A DNA stretch of 64,000 nt from Pseudomonas sp. VD-NE ins (GCF_031882575.1 NZ_CP134772.1:142001-206000), one strand, 5' to 3'; positions 38,508-48,819 are shown, counted from the stretch's first letter. The notes: generated by a model from the sequence alone, not told the origin. Numbers and translations are program-made.

Positions 38508-39719
38508 ATGACTGCCGTTGATTTACCCGCCGTACCGCGAGTGCTGATTGCCGAGGCTGATCCGTGGTCTCGCGATCTGCTCAAACAAGTGTTGCTGAAC
38601 GTGCGTTGCGATGCGCGGCTGGACCTGTGTGCCGATGGCCAGCAAGCCATGTCGATGCTCAGCGAAATTCCTTATGACCTGGCCATCGTCGATTGGGAGC
38701 TACCCGGCGTCGATGGCTTGAGCGTGTTGCGCAGCGTGCGGCAGCGCAAACGCAATCCGCCGCTGCCGTTCATTCTGATGAGCAGCCGCAACGACAGTGC
38801 CAGTGTGCGCGAAGCGGTTCCACTGGCACCGACGGCGTATCTGACCAAACCACTGAACATGGAAAACCTGACCGAGCGTTTGCAGGGCTTGTTGCTGAAT
38901 GCCGGTGAAGAGGTGTTCTGTGAGGTGCCGGCATTGGCGCCGGGCATGACCTTGTCGGTGTTTCTTGAACGACGCCGCGAGCAAGCCGACGGCGCGCCAT
39001 TGATGACTGATGTGCAGGTTGCCGTCAAACGCAGTCTCAATCCCAATGGCCTCGATCTGAAGCTGCTGGAAGATGAAATCAAAACCGATCCACAGATCAC
39101 GGCTGTGCTGATCGCTGCGGCTAACAGCGCGGCGCAGCACCATGGCGCGCCGGTGCAAACACTGGCTCAAGCCCTGCATCGCCTGGGCACCGGGCAGAGC
39201 ATGAATTTGATTCTGGGGCTGGCGCTCAAGCGCAGCGCCAGGCTCAGTGATCCGTGTCTGGCTGATTACGCCGAGCGTTATTGGGGATTGTCGCTACACA
39301 CTGCGGAATATGCGCGTACGTTGGCGCGGCTTCTCGATCTCGATCAGGAGCGCTGTTACTGCGCGGGCATGCTGCATCGCTTGGGTGATCTGGCGTTGCT
39401 GCGTTGTCTGCAGGAATGGCAGCAGGCCGGCGGTGCGCTGGATGAACTGGAGGAAGTCGGCGAGGCGCTGGCCGAGTTTGGCGCGGCGTATGGTTCGGCG
39501 TTGCGTACTCGCTGGCGATTGCCGCTGGAGCTGCGTGAGCTGATTGCGTCGGTTTACCAGCTCGGTGGCGGCGTGTATTCCCGTGAGGCGCTGGTGATGA
39601 ACATGGCGGCGCAGATGGCGCATCTGACCGAGCATGAAGGCGTTGAGGAACTGGCAAAGAGTCGCACGGCAAGGTTGCTTAAAATCGGCTTGCCGGAGTT
39701 GATGCGGATGCGCAAATAA
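38508..39719 (+). CDS. Response regulator with HDOD output domain
   Basis: The 403-residue protein has an N-terminal receiver domain (RVLIAEADPWSRDLL, phosphoacceptor D62 in LAIVDWELPG, and K in AYLTKPLN) followed by an HDOD domain (LLEDEIKTDPQITAVLIAAA, QALHRLGTGQSMNLILGLAL, CAGMLHRLGDLALLRCL). HDOD proteins act in signalling, often linked to motility and biofilm. No cognate kinase gene is adjacent. GGGAG precedes the ATG. Confidence 0.87.
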   Translation: MTAVDLPAVPRVLIAEADPWSRDLLKQVLLNVRCDARLDLCADGQQAMSMLSEIPYDLAIVDWELPGVDGLSVLRSVRQRKRNPPLPFILMSSRNDSASVREAVPLAPTAYLTKPLNMENLTERLQGLLLNAGEEVFCEVPALAPGMTLSVFLERRREQADGAPLMTDVQVAVKRSLNPNGLDLKLLEDEIKTDPQITAVLIAAANSAAQHHGAPVQTLAQALHRLGTGQSMNLILGLALKRSARLSDPCLADYAERYWGLSLHTAEYARTLARLLDLDQERCYCAGMLHRLGDLALLRCLQEWQQAGGALDELEEVGEALAEFGAAYGSALRTRWRLPLELRELIASVYQLGGGVYSREALVMNMAAQMAHLTEHEGVEELAKSRTARLLKIGLPELMRMRK

Positions 39720-39742
39720 CCCTGACTCACCCATATTCCAAA

Positions 39743-39831
39743 TGTGGGAGCGAGCCTGCTCGCGAAGGCGCAGTGTCATTTAGTACATCATTGTCTGATA
39801 CGACGCTTTCGCGAGCAGGCTCGCTCCCACA
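39743..39831. repeat. REP palindrome (GTGGGAGCGAGCCTGCTCGCG type)
   Basis: Arms 39743-39767 and 39806-39831 are reverse complements. Lies between two convergent genes. Confidence 0.92.
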
Positions 39832-39861
39832 GTTGGTTTGTGTTGAGGAGGGAGGACGGGC

Positions 39862-40851
39862 TCAGGCAGAAATAATCCGGTTCTTGCCCTGCCGTTTGGC
39901 CTCATACATCGCCGCATCCGCGCGGGCGAACAGGTTGTCGAGGCTTTCGTCTGCCTCGGTCAGACTGGTCAATCCCTGGCTGACAGTGATGCCGTATGTC
40001 TGGCCGTCATGGCTGAAGCTCAACCGCTGAATCTCCTGCTGCAGCCGTTCAGCCACCTGCATGGCCATGTCCGGTGCGCAACCCGGAAACACCGCCGCAA
40101 ACTCTTCCCCGCCAATCCGCCCGAACAGATCACCGCGACGTAACGAACCGCGCCCGCACTCGGCGACCCGCTGCAACACGTTGTCGCCTTCGGGGTGGCC
40201 GTAACTGTCGTTGATCACTTTAAAGTCATCGATATCGAGCAGCAAAAACGCCATGGGTGAACCCTGCACACGCGCCTCTTCGAACTCGCGGTTGGCGCAT
40301 TCGAAAAAGTGGCGGCGGTTGCTGCTTTGCGTCAGCACGTCGGTGGTCGCCAAGCGATGCAGTTCGGTTTCCATCTGCTTCTTGTCAGTAATGTCCTCGG
40401 CGATGCCGACGATGATCACCGGTTGCCCAGGCTCGTCCTGACGGTTGATGAAGCACTTATCGCTGAGCCAGCGCACCTGACCGTCGGCGGCAATGATTCG
40501 GTATTCGCGATCTTCCACCGCGCCTTTGTGCAGGACTTCAGCGAGGCTGCGTTCGGCGTATTCCAGGTCGTCGGGGTAGATGCTGTCGCGCCATTGGTTG
40601 TAGTCGGCGAGCAGCAGGCCGGCGGAGCGACCGAAAATCCGTTCGTAGGCGGGGCTGACGTACAGCACCTGACGGGTTTCCCAGTTGAAAGCCCAAAGTA
40701 CGGCGTTGACGCTGACCAGCAAGGAGCTGAACAGCTGCTCGCGTTCGCTTAGCCGAGCGACTTCGCCTTGGGCGTGCATCAACGCCATGAGGGTTTGCGC
40801 GGCCTCGGGCCACTGCGGGAGGGATGAGTCTTTTTGATTGTTGTTGACCAT
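39862..40851 (-). CDS. PAS-GGDEF diguanylate cyclase
   Basis: The 329-residue protein has a PAS/PAC sensor domain (ETRQVLYVSPAYERIFGRS; EYRIIAADGQVRWLSDKCF) and a C-terminal GGDEF domain with active-site GGEEF and the substrate motif RGDLFGRIGGEEFAAVFPG. It should make cyclic di-GMP. No RxxD inhibitory site is evident before the GGEEF. The ATG at 40851 is chosen; a TTG at 40866 is possible and neither has a strong ribosome site. It may feed the PgaCD synthase elsewhere in the window (inference). Confidence 0.9.
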   Translation of the reverse strand: MVNNNQKDSSLPQWPEAAQTLMALMHAQGEVARLSEREQLFSSLLVSVNAVLWAFNWETRQVLYVSPAYERIFGRSAGLLLADYNQWRDSIYPDDLEYAERSLAEVLHKGAVEDREYRIIAADGQVRWLSDKCFINRQDEPGQPVIIVGIAEDITDKKQMETELHRLATTDVLTQSSNRRHFFECANREFEEARVQGSPMAFLLLDIDDFKVINDSYGHPEGDNVLQRVAECGRGSLRRGDLFGRIGGEEFAAVFPGCAPDMAMQVAERLQQEIQRLSFSHDGQTYGITVSQGLTSLTEADESLDNLFARADAAMYEAKRQGKNRIISA

Positions 40852-40994
40852 CGGCACAGATCTCAAAGGACGTGCCGCAATTCGACAACGGCCACAGTAC
40901 AGCCCGCCGGGATGGCGAAGTGTCTTTGAGATAGGCGATTTTTAGCGAAGTTCCGAAGGGTGCACCCGGGACCCGGGTGCACCGATCAACGGTC

Positions 40995-42179
40995 TCAGAC
41001 CGCTGCAGGGCGCAGCGAGTAGGTTTTCAGCTGGTCAGCGAATTCACGCAGGGACTGGATACCACTGGCTTCTGCCTCGTGAATCCACTCTTTGATGGCG
41101 GCGAGCATGTCGTGGCCATTTGCGCTGGTCTTGACCCAGATCTGCTGCAGGGCCAGGCGTTTTTCGTAAATTACCTTCAGTGCCTGGCTGTGCTCGAGCA
41201 TGGTCTGGATGCGCAAGTGATGGCGATCTTCCAGCAGGCTGGTTTCCCGCGACAACAAACGCTTGGCGCGGTGGAATTGGTGACGCACCGAATGATCGAC
41301 CTTCGCCAGCTCTTGCTTGACCAGCGGGCCGATCACCAATTTGCGGTACTGGGCCATGATCTGGAAGCGGTTGTTGAGGATCGCCATGGCAGTGTCCATG
41401 TCCAGACTGCCCTTGCCTTCGACGCGGTGGGCAATTGGCGCTACACGCTGAACCTTGGCCAGACGCAGGAAGCTGAAGACTTTGATCCACGCCCAACCGA
41501 GGTCGAACTCCCACTTCTTCACCGACAGCTTGGCCGAGTTAGGGTAGGTGTGATGGTTGTTGTGCAGTTCTTCGCCGCCGATCAGGATGCCCCAAGGCAC
41601 CAGATTGGTCGCTGCGTCGCGGCATTCGAAGTTGCGATAGCCGACGGCATGGCCCAGACCGTTGATCACGCCAGCGGCCCACACCGGGATCCACATCATC
41701 TGGATCGCCCAGATGGTGATGCCGATGGTGCCGAACAGCAGCAGGTCGATGACGCCCATGATTGCCACGCCCAGCAGCGGGTAGCGGCTGTAGACGTTGC
41801 GTTCGATCCAGTCTTCGGGGCAGTTCTTGCCGTAGATGCGCAGGGTTTCCGGATTCTGCGCTTCGGCGCGATACAGCTCGGCGCCGGTGCGCAGTACCGT
41901 CGACAAACCCTTGATGACCGGGCTGTGCGGGTCATCTTCGGTTTCGCATTTGGCGTGGTGTTTACGGTGGATGGCGGTCCACTCGCGGGTGTTCTGCGCC
42001 GTGGTCAGCCACAGCCAGAAACGGAAAAAGTGCTTCAGGCCAGCATTCAGCTCCAGCGAGCGATGGGCCGAGTAGCGGTGCAGATAGACCGTGACGGCGA
42101 CAATTGTCACGTGGGTCATCAGCAGGGTGACTGCGACCAGAGACCAGGCCGACAAGCCAAGAAAACCTTCGTACCACAT
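40995..42179 (-). CDS. desA: Delta-9 fatty acid desaturase DesA
   Basis: The 394-residue integral membrane protein has the three His boxes of acyl desaturases: HRYSAH (34-39), HRKHH (71-75) and HNNHH (about 207-211), and membrane segments at about 8-32 and 145-190. DesA of P. aeruginosa introduces a double bond into acyl chains of membrane phospholipids; the name is supported by recalled synteny with PA0286 next to the GGDEF/EAL gene, oscA and sbp-cysTWA. Divergent from the GGDEF/EAL gene across 134 bases. Confidence 0.85.
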   Translation of the reverse strand: MWYEGFLGLSAWSLVAVTLLMTHVTIVAVTVYLHRYSAHRSLELNAGLKHFFRFWLWLTTAQNTREWTAIHRKHHAKCETEDDPHSPVIKGLSTVLRTGAELYRAEAQNPETLRIYGKNCPEDWIERNVYSRYPLLGVAIMGVIDLLLFGTIGITIWAIQMMWIPVWAAGVINGLGHAVGYRNFECRDAATNLVPWGILIGGEELHNNHHTYPNSAKLSVKKWEFDLGWAWIKVFSFLRLAKVQRVAPIAHRVEGKGSLDMDTAMAILNNRFQIMAQYRKLVIGPLVKQELAKVDHSVRHQFHRAKRLLSRETSLLEDRHHLRIQTMLEHSQALKVIYEKRLALQQIWVKTSANGHDMLAAIKEWIHEAEASGIQSLREFADQLKTYSLRPAAV

Positions 42180-42313
42180 AGGCTATAGGGCCCTCGATAA
42201 AGATAAAAACAGCCGTTGCATTATCACCAAGCACACAGATAAAACCAGTCGCCCTTTCAGATAAGAGTCGCTGGATGTTTCTTGACCTATAATTCCAACC
42301 TTTTTGTAGGGAC

Positions 42314-44245
42314 ATGGACAGCCGAATGCCTGCCACTTACCGCGATGCTTTGCGTGCAGCGCTGCTCTATCTCGTGCTTGCCGCTGTCTGGCTGCAAGGT
42401 ACTGATCATTTATTAAACAATTTCTTCGATAACTCCGTCGATCTTGCCCGATGGCAACTGATCAACGGTTACGTGTTTGCGGCGTTCAGCGCCGGGCTGA
42501 TTTTCCTGGCGCGGGCGCGATTGTGTGAGTTCCTCGGGATTGGCGCGCGTTTGCGCGAGCGCCACGCCGATCGCGAACGCCTGCGTCAGGCCGCGGCGGT
42601 CTTCGATTGCACCCGCGAAGGGGTGTTGGTCACCAACCACCAAGGGCTGATCGTGCACGTCAATCGCGCGTTCATCGAGATCACCGGTTATCAGCGCGAA
42701 GAAGTTCTCGGGCAGCAGCCGAGCCTGTTCAAATCCGGCCACCATCCGCCAGGGTTCTATCAGGCGATGTTCGCCACCCTGGAATCTCAGGGCGAATGGA
42801 GCGGCGAGATCTGGAACCGGCGTAAAAGCGGCGAGATTTATCCACAGTGGCAAACCATCCGGATCATTCACGATGATCAGGGCCGGCTCAGCCATTACGT
42901 CGCGGTGTTTTCCGACATCAGCGCGATCAAGGATTCCGAGCATGAGTTGAAACATCTCGCGCACCATGATCCGCTGACGGATCTGCCCAATCGTCTGCTG
43001 TTCAGCGATCGCGCCGAGCAGGCGCTGGCCTCGGCGCAGAACCATAAGCGCGGCTGTGCACTGCTGATGCTTGATCTTGATCACTTCAAAATGATCAACG
43101 ACAGCCTCGGCCATAACGTCGGTGATCGCTTGCTCAAGTCTGTGGCGGCGCGCTTGCAGGCGCTGTTTGGTCCCGGCATTACCCTGGCACGCCTGGGCGG
43201 CGACGAGTTCGCGGTGTTGGCAGAGAGTTGTCCACAGCCGGTGCAGGCAGCGGCGCTGGCGCAACGGATTCTCGATGCACTGAAGGAGCCGTTCAGCATT
43301 GATGGCAATCAGTTGTTCATCAACGGCAGCCTCGGCATCAGCCTGTTCCCCAGTGACGCGTTGAGCGCCGAGCAGCTGTTGCGCAACGCCGACGCGGCGC
43401 TGTTCAAAGCCAAGAGCAGCGGCCGCAACGGTTACGCCTTGTACACCGAAGAACTCACCGCCCACGCCCAACAACGGGTCGAAATCGCTTTCGAGCTGCG
43501 CCGCGCGCTTGAGCAGCAGGAACTGCGGGTTTATTACCAACCCGTGCATGACTTGAAAACCAGTTGCCTGATTGGCGTCGAAGCCTTGGTGCGTTGGCAG
43601 CATCCACAGCGCGGTCTGGTGTCGCCAGCAGAATTCATCCCGATTGCCGAGCGCACCGGGCTGATTGCCGAAATCGACGCGTGGGTGATGCAGCATGCGT
43701 GTTGGCAGATGTGCCAGTGGCAGCAGGCCGGGATCGTGCTGTCGTTCGTCGCGGTGAATGTGTCTTCGCGTCTGTTCGCCCGGCGTGAGTTGTATCAGCA
43801 GGTGGCGCAGGTGCTGCACGACACTGGGCTGGATCCGGCGTTTCTGGAGCTGGAGGTCACTGAAAGCGCGGTGATGGATGATCCGGAAGTGGCGCTGGAG
43901 CAGATGCACCGTTTGCGCGAGTTGGGCATTCGCCTGGCCATCGATGATTTCGGTACCGGCTATTCGTCGCTGTTGCGGCTCAAGCGCTTGCCGGTGCAGA
44001 AGCTGAAGATCGATCAGGGCTTCGTCGCCGGGCTGCCGTGGGATGAAGATGATGCGGCAATTGTTCGGGTGATTATCGCGTTGGCCCGGAGCATGGGCAT
44101 GCAGGTGCATGCCGAGGGCATCGAGCAGGTTGAGCAGGCGGCGTTTCTGTTGGGACAGGAATGTGATCTGGGGCAGGGGTACTGGTTTGGGCGGCCGAGT
44201 CCGGCAAAAGAGATTGATTGGGCAAGGGCACCGTTGATTGGCTAA
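42314..44245 (+). CDS. Membrane PAS-GGDEF-EAL cyclic-di-GMP protein
   Basis: The 643-residue protein has two N-terminal membrane segments (about 12-32 and 50-72), a PAS domain (FDCTREGVLVTNHQGLIVHV, GYQREEVLGQQPSLFKSG), a GGDEF domain with intact GGDEF (LARLGGDEFAVLAE) and a full EAL domain (GVEALVRWQHP, LELEVTESAVM, AIDDFGTGYSSLLRL, KIDQGFV, AEGIEQVEQ). Both catalytic signatures are kept, so it could make or break cyclic di-GMP. It corresponds in position to PAO1 PA0285. Confidence 0.9.
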   Translation: MDSRMPATYRDALRAALLYLVLAAVWLQGTDHLLNNFFDNSVDLARWQLINGYVFAAFSAGLIFLARARLCEFLGIGARLRERHADRERLRQAAAVFDCTREGVLVTNHQGLIVHVNRAFIEITGYQREEVLGQQPSLFKSGHHPPGFYQAMFATLESQGEWSGEIWNRRKSGEIYPQWQTIRIIHDDQGRLSHYVAVFSDISAIKDSEHELKHLAHHDPLTDLPNRLLFSDRAEQALASAQNHKRGCALLMLDLDHFKMINDSLGHNVGDRLLKSVAARLQALFGPGITLARLGGDEFAVLAESCPQPVQAAALAQRILDALKEPFSIDGNQLFINGSLGISLFPSDALSAEQLLRNADAALFKAKSSGRNGYALYTEELTAHAQQRVEIAFELRRALEQQELRVYYQPVHDLKTSCLIGVEALVRWQHPQRGLVSPAEFIPIAERTGLIAEIDAWVMQHACWQMCQWQQAGIVLSFVAVNVSSRLFARRELYQQVAQVLHDTGLDPAFLELEVTESAVMDDPEVALEQMHRLRELGIRLAIDDFGTGYSSLLRLKRLPVQKLKIDQGFVAGLPWDEDDAAIVRVIIALARSMGMQVHAEGIEQVEQAAFLLGQECDLGQGYWFGRPSPAKEIDWARAPLIG

Positions 44246-44280
44246 GACAGGTGCAAACTTGTTCCTGCGCTCAGCAAAGG

Positions 44281-44355
44281 GATGCTCTGCGTCGGCCCAA
44301 AATCGCGGCGCAGAGCGCCGCCGGCTGCATTCCCACGCGGAGCGTGGGAACGATC
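44281..44355. repeat. Degenerate REP-like palindromes upstream of oscA
   Basis: GATGCTCTGCGTCGG, a palindrome around GCGGCGCAGAGCGCCG, and the arm GCATTCCCACGCGGAGCGTGGGAACGATC in two parts. Likely a damaged copy of the element seen at 29280-29382. Confidence 0.7.
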
Positions 44356-44375
44356 AGTCTTTCAGTTATATAAAC

Positions 44376-44400
44376 ATTCTTAAATAGTCTTTTTAAGAAT
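44376..44400. promoter_or_regulatory. Inverted repeat in the oscA/sbp promoter region
   Basis: ATTCTTAAA (44376-44384) and TTTAAGAAT (44392-44400) form a perfect 9-bp inverted repeat with a 7-base spacer. TATATT at 44415-44420 could be a -10 element just downstream. The position fits an activator site; CysB, which controls sulfur-starvation genes in pseudomonads, is the obvious candidate (inference). Confidence 0.5.
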
Positions 44401-44482
44401 ATCCGTGCCTCTCTTATATTGCTCCTACGCCGAACGCAGTGCCGCCCACTGCCAGGCAAATCCCATTCAAAGGAGCAGCACC

Positions 44483-44665
44483 ATGAGCGCATCCCTTCGC
44501 AGCGTTGACGGTCAGGACGAAAGCACCATCTTGCGTGAAATCCAGAGCGCCCTGCGCGATCTGCGTTTCGGCGCGGTGGAAATCACTGTGCATAACGCGC
44601 AAGTCGTGCAGATCGAACGCAAAGAGAAATTCCGTTTGCAGCAACCGGGCAAGCAACCGGGCTGA
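44483..44665 (+). CDS. oscA: OscA-like small protein (DUF2292)
   Basis: The 60-residue protein contains EIQSALRDLRFGAVEITVHN and VVQIERKEKFRL, the DUF2292 signature. Its place directly upstream of sbp matches OscA of pseudomonads (PA0284 in PAO1), reported as needed for use of organosulfur compounds under sulfur stress such as chromate. AAGGAG precedes the ATG. The molecular role is unknown. Confidence 0.85.
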   Translation: MSASLRSVDGQDESTILREIQSALRDLRFGAVEITVHNAQVVQIERKEKFRLQQPGKQPG

Positions 44666-44735
44666 AAGATCGCAGCCTGCGGCAGCTCGTACGGGGGGCT
44701 GTGTGTAGGAGCTGCCGAAGGTTCGGGCCGCGATC
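44666..44735. repeat. REP palindrome between oscA and sbp
   Basis: AGATCGCAGCCTGCGGCAGC (from about 44667) pairs imperfectly with the complement ending at 44735. It follows the oscA stop directly and may set the ratio of oscA to sbp message. Confidence 0.75.
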
Positions 44736-44814
44736 GGACGATCTTTGAACCGGCAACACGATTTCCGAAACACATAAGAAAAAGCCACCACCAAGAATTC
44801 CAGGAGCTTTCACC

Positions 44815-45828
44815 ATGTCGTCGATTCGCCGTTACGCTTTGGCCGCGCTGGCCAGTGCTGTGTTTGCCGGTTCCGCGGTTGCCAAGGATTACGAACTGCT
44901 CAATGTGTCGTATGACCCGACGCGCGAGCTGTATCAGGACTACAACGCTGAATTCATCAAGTTCTGGCAGAAAGATCACGCCGGCGACACTGTGAAAATC
45001 CAGCAATCCCACGGTGGTTCGGGCAAGCAAGGCCGTGCGGTGATCGACGGTCTGCGCGCTGACGTCGTGACCCTCGCCTTGGCTGGCGACATCGACGAAA
45101 TCGCCAAACTCGGCAAGACCCTGCCGGCCGACTGGCAGAAGCGTCTGCCGGAAGCGAGCACGCCGTACACCTCGACCATCGTCTTCCTGGTGCGCAAGGG
45201 CAACCCGAAAGGCATCAAGGACTGGGGCGATCTGGTCAAGAACGACGTCTCGGTGATCACCCCGAACCCGAAAACCTCCGGCGGCGCACGCTGGAACTTC
45301 CTCGCCGCGTGGGCTTACGGCCTGAAAGCCAACGGCGGTGACGAAGCCAAAGCCAAAGAATACGTACAAACCCTGTTCAAGCACGTGCCGATCCTCGATA
45401 CCGGTGCACGCGGTTCGACCATTACCTTCGTCAACAACGGTCAGGGTGACGTGTTGCTGGCCTGGGAAAACGAGGCGTTCCTGGCGCTGAAGGAAGATGG
45501 CGGCGCCGACAAGTTCGACATCGTCGTGCCTTCGCTGTCGATCCTTGCCGAGCCGCCAGTGGCGGTGGTCGACAAGAACGCCGAGAAGAAGGGCAACGAG
45601 CAGATCGCCGAAGCCTACCTGAAGCACCTGTACAGCCCGGCCGGTCAGGAGATCGCCGCGAAGAACTTCTACCGTCCGCGTGACAAGGACGTGGCAGCGA
45701 AGTATGCCCAGCAGTTCCCGAAACTCGATCTGGTGACCATCGACAAGGACTTCGGCGGCTGGAAAACCGCGCAGCCAAAATTCTTCAACGACGGTGGCGT
45801 GTTCGACCAGATTTATCAGGCGCAGTAA
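44815..45828 (+). CDS. sbp: Periplasmic sulfate-binding protein
   Basis: The 337-residue protein has a signal peptide ([20 protein letters not shown], cleaved after AVA) and the sulfate-binding protein features [53 protein letters not shown] and [10 protein letters not shown]. It captures sulfate for the CysTWA permease encoded downstream. AGGAG precedes the ATG. A long perfect hairpin separates it from cysT. Confidence 0.95.
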   Translation: MSSIRRYALAALASAVFAGSAVAKDYELLNVSYDPTRELYQDYNAEFIKFWQKDHAGDTVKIQQSHGGSGKQGRAVIDGLRADVVTLALAGDIDEIAKLGKTLPADWQKRLPEASTPYTSTIVFLVRKGNPKGIKDWGDLVKNDVSVITPNPKTSGGARWNFLAAWAYGLKANGGDEAKAKEYVQTLFKHVPILDTGARGSTITFVNNGQGDVLLAWENEAFLALKEDGGADKFDIVVPSLSILAEPPVAVVDKNAEKKGNEQIAEAYLKHLYSPAGQEIAAKNFYRPRDKDVAAKYAQQFPKLDLVTIDKDFGGWKTAQPKFFNDGGVFDQIYQAQ

Positions 45829-45865
45829 TCTGACCCACAACGAGCCTACTGTTTAGGCACACCAC

Positions 45866-45987
45866 ATGTGGGAGCGACGGTGCGACGATTCGACCTGCTC
45901 GCGAAGGCGGTATTTCAGGCGACAGGGATGTTGACTGATACTCCCTCTTCGCGAGCAGGTCGAATCGTCGCACCGTCGCTCCCACAT
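45866..45987. repeat. Perfect 41-bp inverted repeat between sbp and cysT
   Basis: Arms 45866-45906 and 45947-45987 are exact reverse complements (starting ATGTGGGAGCGACGGTGCG), a long variant of the local REP family. A hairpin here would protect the sbp message from 3' decay, allowing more binding protein than permease, as known for malE-malF REP sequences in E. coli. Confidence 0.92.
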
Positions 45988-46013
45988 TGATGCGTTTTTA
46001 ACCAAGGACTTTT

Positions 46014-46832
46014 ATGTCGCGTCGTATCTCCCCCGTCATACCCGGCTTCGGGCTGACGCTGGGCTACACCTTGGTGTACCTCAGCCTGATTGTGCTTATC
46101 CCGCTGGCGGCGATGTTCGTCCACGCCGCCCAACTCACCTGGGATCAGTTCTGGGCGATCATCTCCGCACCACGGGTGCTGGCCGCGTTGAAGCTGAGTT
46201 TCGGCACCGCACTGTGTGCCGCGATCATCAACGGCATCATCGGAACGCTGCTGGCCTGGGTGCTGGTGCGCTACACCTTCCCGGGGCGCAAGGTAATCGA
46301 CGCGATGATCGATCTGCCGTTCGCCCTGCCGACAGCGGTGGCCGGTATTGCGCTGACTGCGTTGTACGCGCCGGCTGGACTGGTCGGCCAGTTCGCAGCC
46401 GACCTCGGTTTCAAAATCGCCTACACCCCGCTCGGTATCACTCTGGCGCTGACCTTCGTCACCCTGCCGTTCGTGGTGCGCACGGTGCAGCCGGTGCTGG
46501 CCGACATTCCCCGTGAAGTCGAAGAAGCTGCCGCGTGCCTCGGTGCGAAACCGTTGCAGGTGTTTCGCCACATCCTCGTCCCCGCGCTGCTGCCCGCCTG
46601 GCTGACCGGTTTTGCCCTGGCGTTCGCGCGTGGCGTCGGCGAGTACGGTTCGGTGATTTTCATCGCCGGCAACATGCCGATGAAAACCGAGATCCTGCCG
46701 CTGCTGATCATGGTCAAACTCGACCAATACGATTACACCGGCGCTACCGCCATCGGCGTGCTGATGCTGGTGGTTTCCTTCGTCCTGTTGCTGCTGATCA
46801 ACTTGCTGCAGCGGCGCATCGAAACCCCATAA
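46014..46832 (+). CDS. cysT: Sulfate ABC transporter permease CysT
   Basis: The 272-residue protein has six membrane segments and the ABC-permease EAA loop ([20 protein letters not shown]). It begins [19 protein letters not shown] and contains [20 protein letters not shown], as in CysT/CysU. It pairs with CysW to form the channel. AAGGA precedes the ATG. Confidence 0.95.
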   Translation: MSRRISPVIPGFGLTLGYTLVYLSLIVLIPLAAMFVHAAQLTWDQFWAIISAPRVLAALKLSFGTALCAAIINGIIGTLLAWVLVRYTFPGRKVIDAMIDLPFALPTAVAGIALTALYAPAGLVGQFAADLGFKIAYTPLGITLALTFVTLPFVVRTVQPVLADIPREVEEAAACLGAKPLQVFRHILVPALLPAWLTGFALAFARGVGEYGSVIFIAGNMPMKTEILPLLIMVKLDQYDYTGATAIGVLMLVVSFVLLLLINLLQRRIETP

Positions 46833-46845
46833 GGAGGCGCGAACA

Positions 46846-47718
46846 ATGTCCCAATCGTCTATTGCAGCCGCCTCTTCGGCCAACGCTGCACGCCGTGGCA
46901 GTGCCACTTCGCGCAGAGTCCTGATCGGTCTTGGCTGGCTGGTTTTTTTCCTGTTTCTGCTGCTGCCGTTGTTCATCGTCGTATCACAGGGTTTGAAGAA
47001 TGGTCTCGGTGCGTTCTTCACCGCGATCTTTGAACCGGATGCACTGTCGGCGCTGAAGCTCACTGTGTTCGCCGTGCTGATTTCGGTGCCGTTGAACCTG
47101 GTGTTCGGCGTCAGCGCCGCGTGGTGCGTGAGCAAATATTCGTTCCGCGGCAAGAGCATGCTGGTGACCCTGATCGACCTGCCGTTCTCGGTATCGCCGG
47201 TAATCGCCGGTCTGGTTTACGTGTTGATGTTCGGCGCCCAGGGCTTGTTCGGGCCATGGCTGCAGGATCACGACATCCAGATCGTCTTCGCCCTGCCGGG
47301 CATCGTGCTGGCGACGATCTTCGTCACCGTGCCGTTCGTGGCCCGTGAGCTGATCCCGCTGATGCAGGAACAAGGCACGCAGGAAGAGGAGGCCGCGCGT
47401 CTGCTCGGCGCTAACGGCTGGCAGATGTTCTGGCACGTGACCGTCCCCAACATCAAATGGGGCCTGATCTATGGCGTGGTGTTGTGTACCGCGCGGGCCA
47501 TGGGTGAATTCGGTGCGGTGTCGGTGGTCTCCGGGCACATTCGCGGGGTGACCAACACCTTGCCGCTGCACGTCGAGATCCTCTACAACGAATACAACCA
47601 CGTGGCCGCGTTCGCTGTGGCGAGCCTGTTGCTGATCCTGGCGCTCTTCATCCTGCTGCTCAAGCAGTGGAGCGAAAACCGTATCAACCGCCTGCGCGCC
47701 AGCGCCGCGGAGGAATAA
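46846..47718 (+). CDS. cysW: Sulfate ABC transporter permease CysW
   Basis: The 290-residue protein has six membrane segments after a hydrophilic N-terminus of about 30 residues. It shows [20 protein letters not shown] and the EAA loop [20 protein letters not shown]. It starts 13 bases after cysT with GGAGG in front, and cysA follows after three bases. Confidence 0.95.
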   Translation: MSQSSIAAASSANAARRGSATSRRVLIGLGWLVFFLFLLLPLFIVVSQGLKNGLGAFFTAIFEPDALSALKLTVFAVLISVPLNLVFGVSAAWCVSKYSFRGKSMLVTLIDLPFSVSPVIAGLVYVLMFGAQGLFGPWLQDHDIQIVFALPGIVLATIFVTVPFVARELIPLMQEQGTQEEEAARLLGANGWQMFWHVTVPNIKWGLIYGVVLCTARAMGEFGAVSVVSGHIRGVTNTLPLHVEILYNEYNHVAAFAVASLLLILALFILLLKQWSENRINRLRASAAEE

Positions 47719-47721
47719 GTC

Positions 47722-48711
47722 ATGTCGATCGAAGTGCGTAACGTCAGCAAGAATTTCAATGCCTTCAAGGCGCTGGACAACATCAGCCTGGACATCCACA
47801 GCGGTGAGCTGGTCGCGCTGCTCGGCCCGTCGGGCTGCGGCAAAACCACGTTGCTGCGCATTATTGCCGGCCTGGAAACCCCGGATAACGGCAACATCGT
47901 CTTCCACGGCGAAGACGTCTCCGGCCACGATGTACGTGATCGCAACGTCGGTTTCGTATTCCAGCACTACGCCTTGTTCCGCCACATGACCGTGTTCGAC
48001 AACGTCGCCTTCGGCCTGCGCATGAAACCGAAAAACCAGCGCCCGAGCGAAAGCCAGATTGCGGTCAAGGTTCACGAATTGCTGAACATGGTGCAGCTGG
48101 ACTGGCTGTCGGATCGTTATCCGGAGCAATTGTCCGGTGGTCAGCGTCAGCGTATCGCTCTGGCCCGTGCCTTGGCGGTCGAGCCGAAAGTGCTGCTGCT
48201 GGATGAGCCGTTCGGCGCCCTCGATGCCAAGGTGCGTAAAGAGCTGCGTCGCTGGTTGGCGCGGCTGCACGAAGACATCAACCTGACATCGGTGTTCGTG
48301 ACCCACGACCAGGAAGAGGCGATGGAAGTCGCTGACCGTATCGTGGTGATGAACAAGGGTGTGATCGAACAGATCGGCTCACCGGGCGACGTCTACGAAA
48401 ACCCGGCCAGCGATTTCGTTTATCACTTCCTCGGCGACTCGAACCGCTTGCTGTTGAGCGACGACAATCACGTGCTGTTCCGCCCGCATGAGGTGTCGTT
48501 GTCCAAGCATGAGCTGGAAGACCACCATGCGGCTGAGGTGCGTGATATTCGGCCATTGGGCGCGACCACGCGGGTGACGCTCAAGGTGGAAGGGCAGACT
48601 GATCTGATCGAGGCCGAAGTGGTCAAGGATCACGACAGCCTGATCGGCTTGGCCAAGGGAGAGACCCTGTTCTTCAAACCGAAGGTCTGGCAGAAAGTCG
48701 CCAGCCTCTAA
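47722..48711 (+). CDS. cysA: Sulfate/thiosulfate ABC transporter ATPase CysA
   Basis: The 329-residue ATPase has Walker [10 protein letters not shown], signature [15 protein letters not shown], Walker [13 protein letters not shown] and the H-loop [18 protein letters not shown], followed by a C-terminal regulatory domain (about 235-329). It powers CysTW. Confidence 0.96.
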   Translation: MSIEVRNVSKNFNAFKALDNISLDIHSGELVALLGPSGCGKTTLLRIIAGLETPDNGNIVFHGEDVSGHDVRDRNVGFVFQHYALFRHMTVFDNVAFGLRMKPKNQRPSESQIAVKVHELLNMVQLDWLSDRYPEQLSGGQRQRIALARALAVEPKVLLLDEPFGALDAKVRKELRRWLARLHEDINLTSVFVTHDQEEAMEVADRIVVMNKGVIEQIGSPGDVYENPASDFVYHFLGDSNRLLLSDDNHVLFRPHEVSLSKHELEDHHAAEVRDIRPLGATTRVTLKVEGQTDLIEAEVVKDHDSLIGLAKGETLFFKPKVWQKVASL

Positions 48712-48720
48712 AGTCAACAG

Positions 48721-48815
48721 CTTCGCGAGCAGGCTCGCTCCCACAGGGATTTTGGTTGTTCACAAATTTTGTGTTCAACACCCATCCACTGTGGGAGCGA
48801 GCCTGCTCGCGAAAG
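48721..48815. repeat. REP palindrome (GTGGGAGCGAGCCTGCTCGCG type)
   Basis: Arms 48721-48746 and 48789-48815 are reverse complements. Lies between the convergent cysA and Mpo1-like genes and may terminate both. Confidence 0.92.
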
Positions 48816-48819
48816 CGGT

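Noticed and set aside
44483..48711. oscA-sbp-cysTWA as recently acquired genes
   Set aside because: Composition matches the surroundings, and the gene order equals that recalled from P. aeruginosa, so they are core genes.
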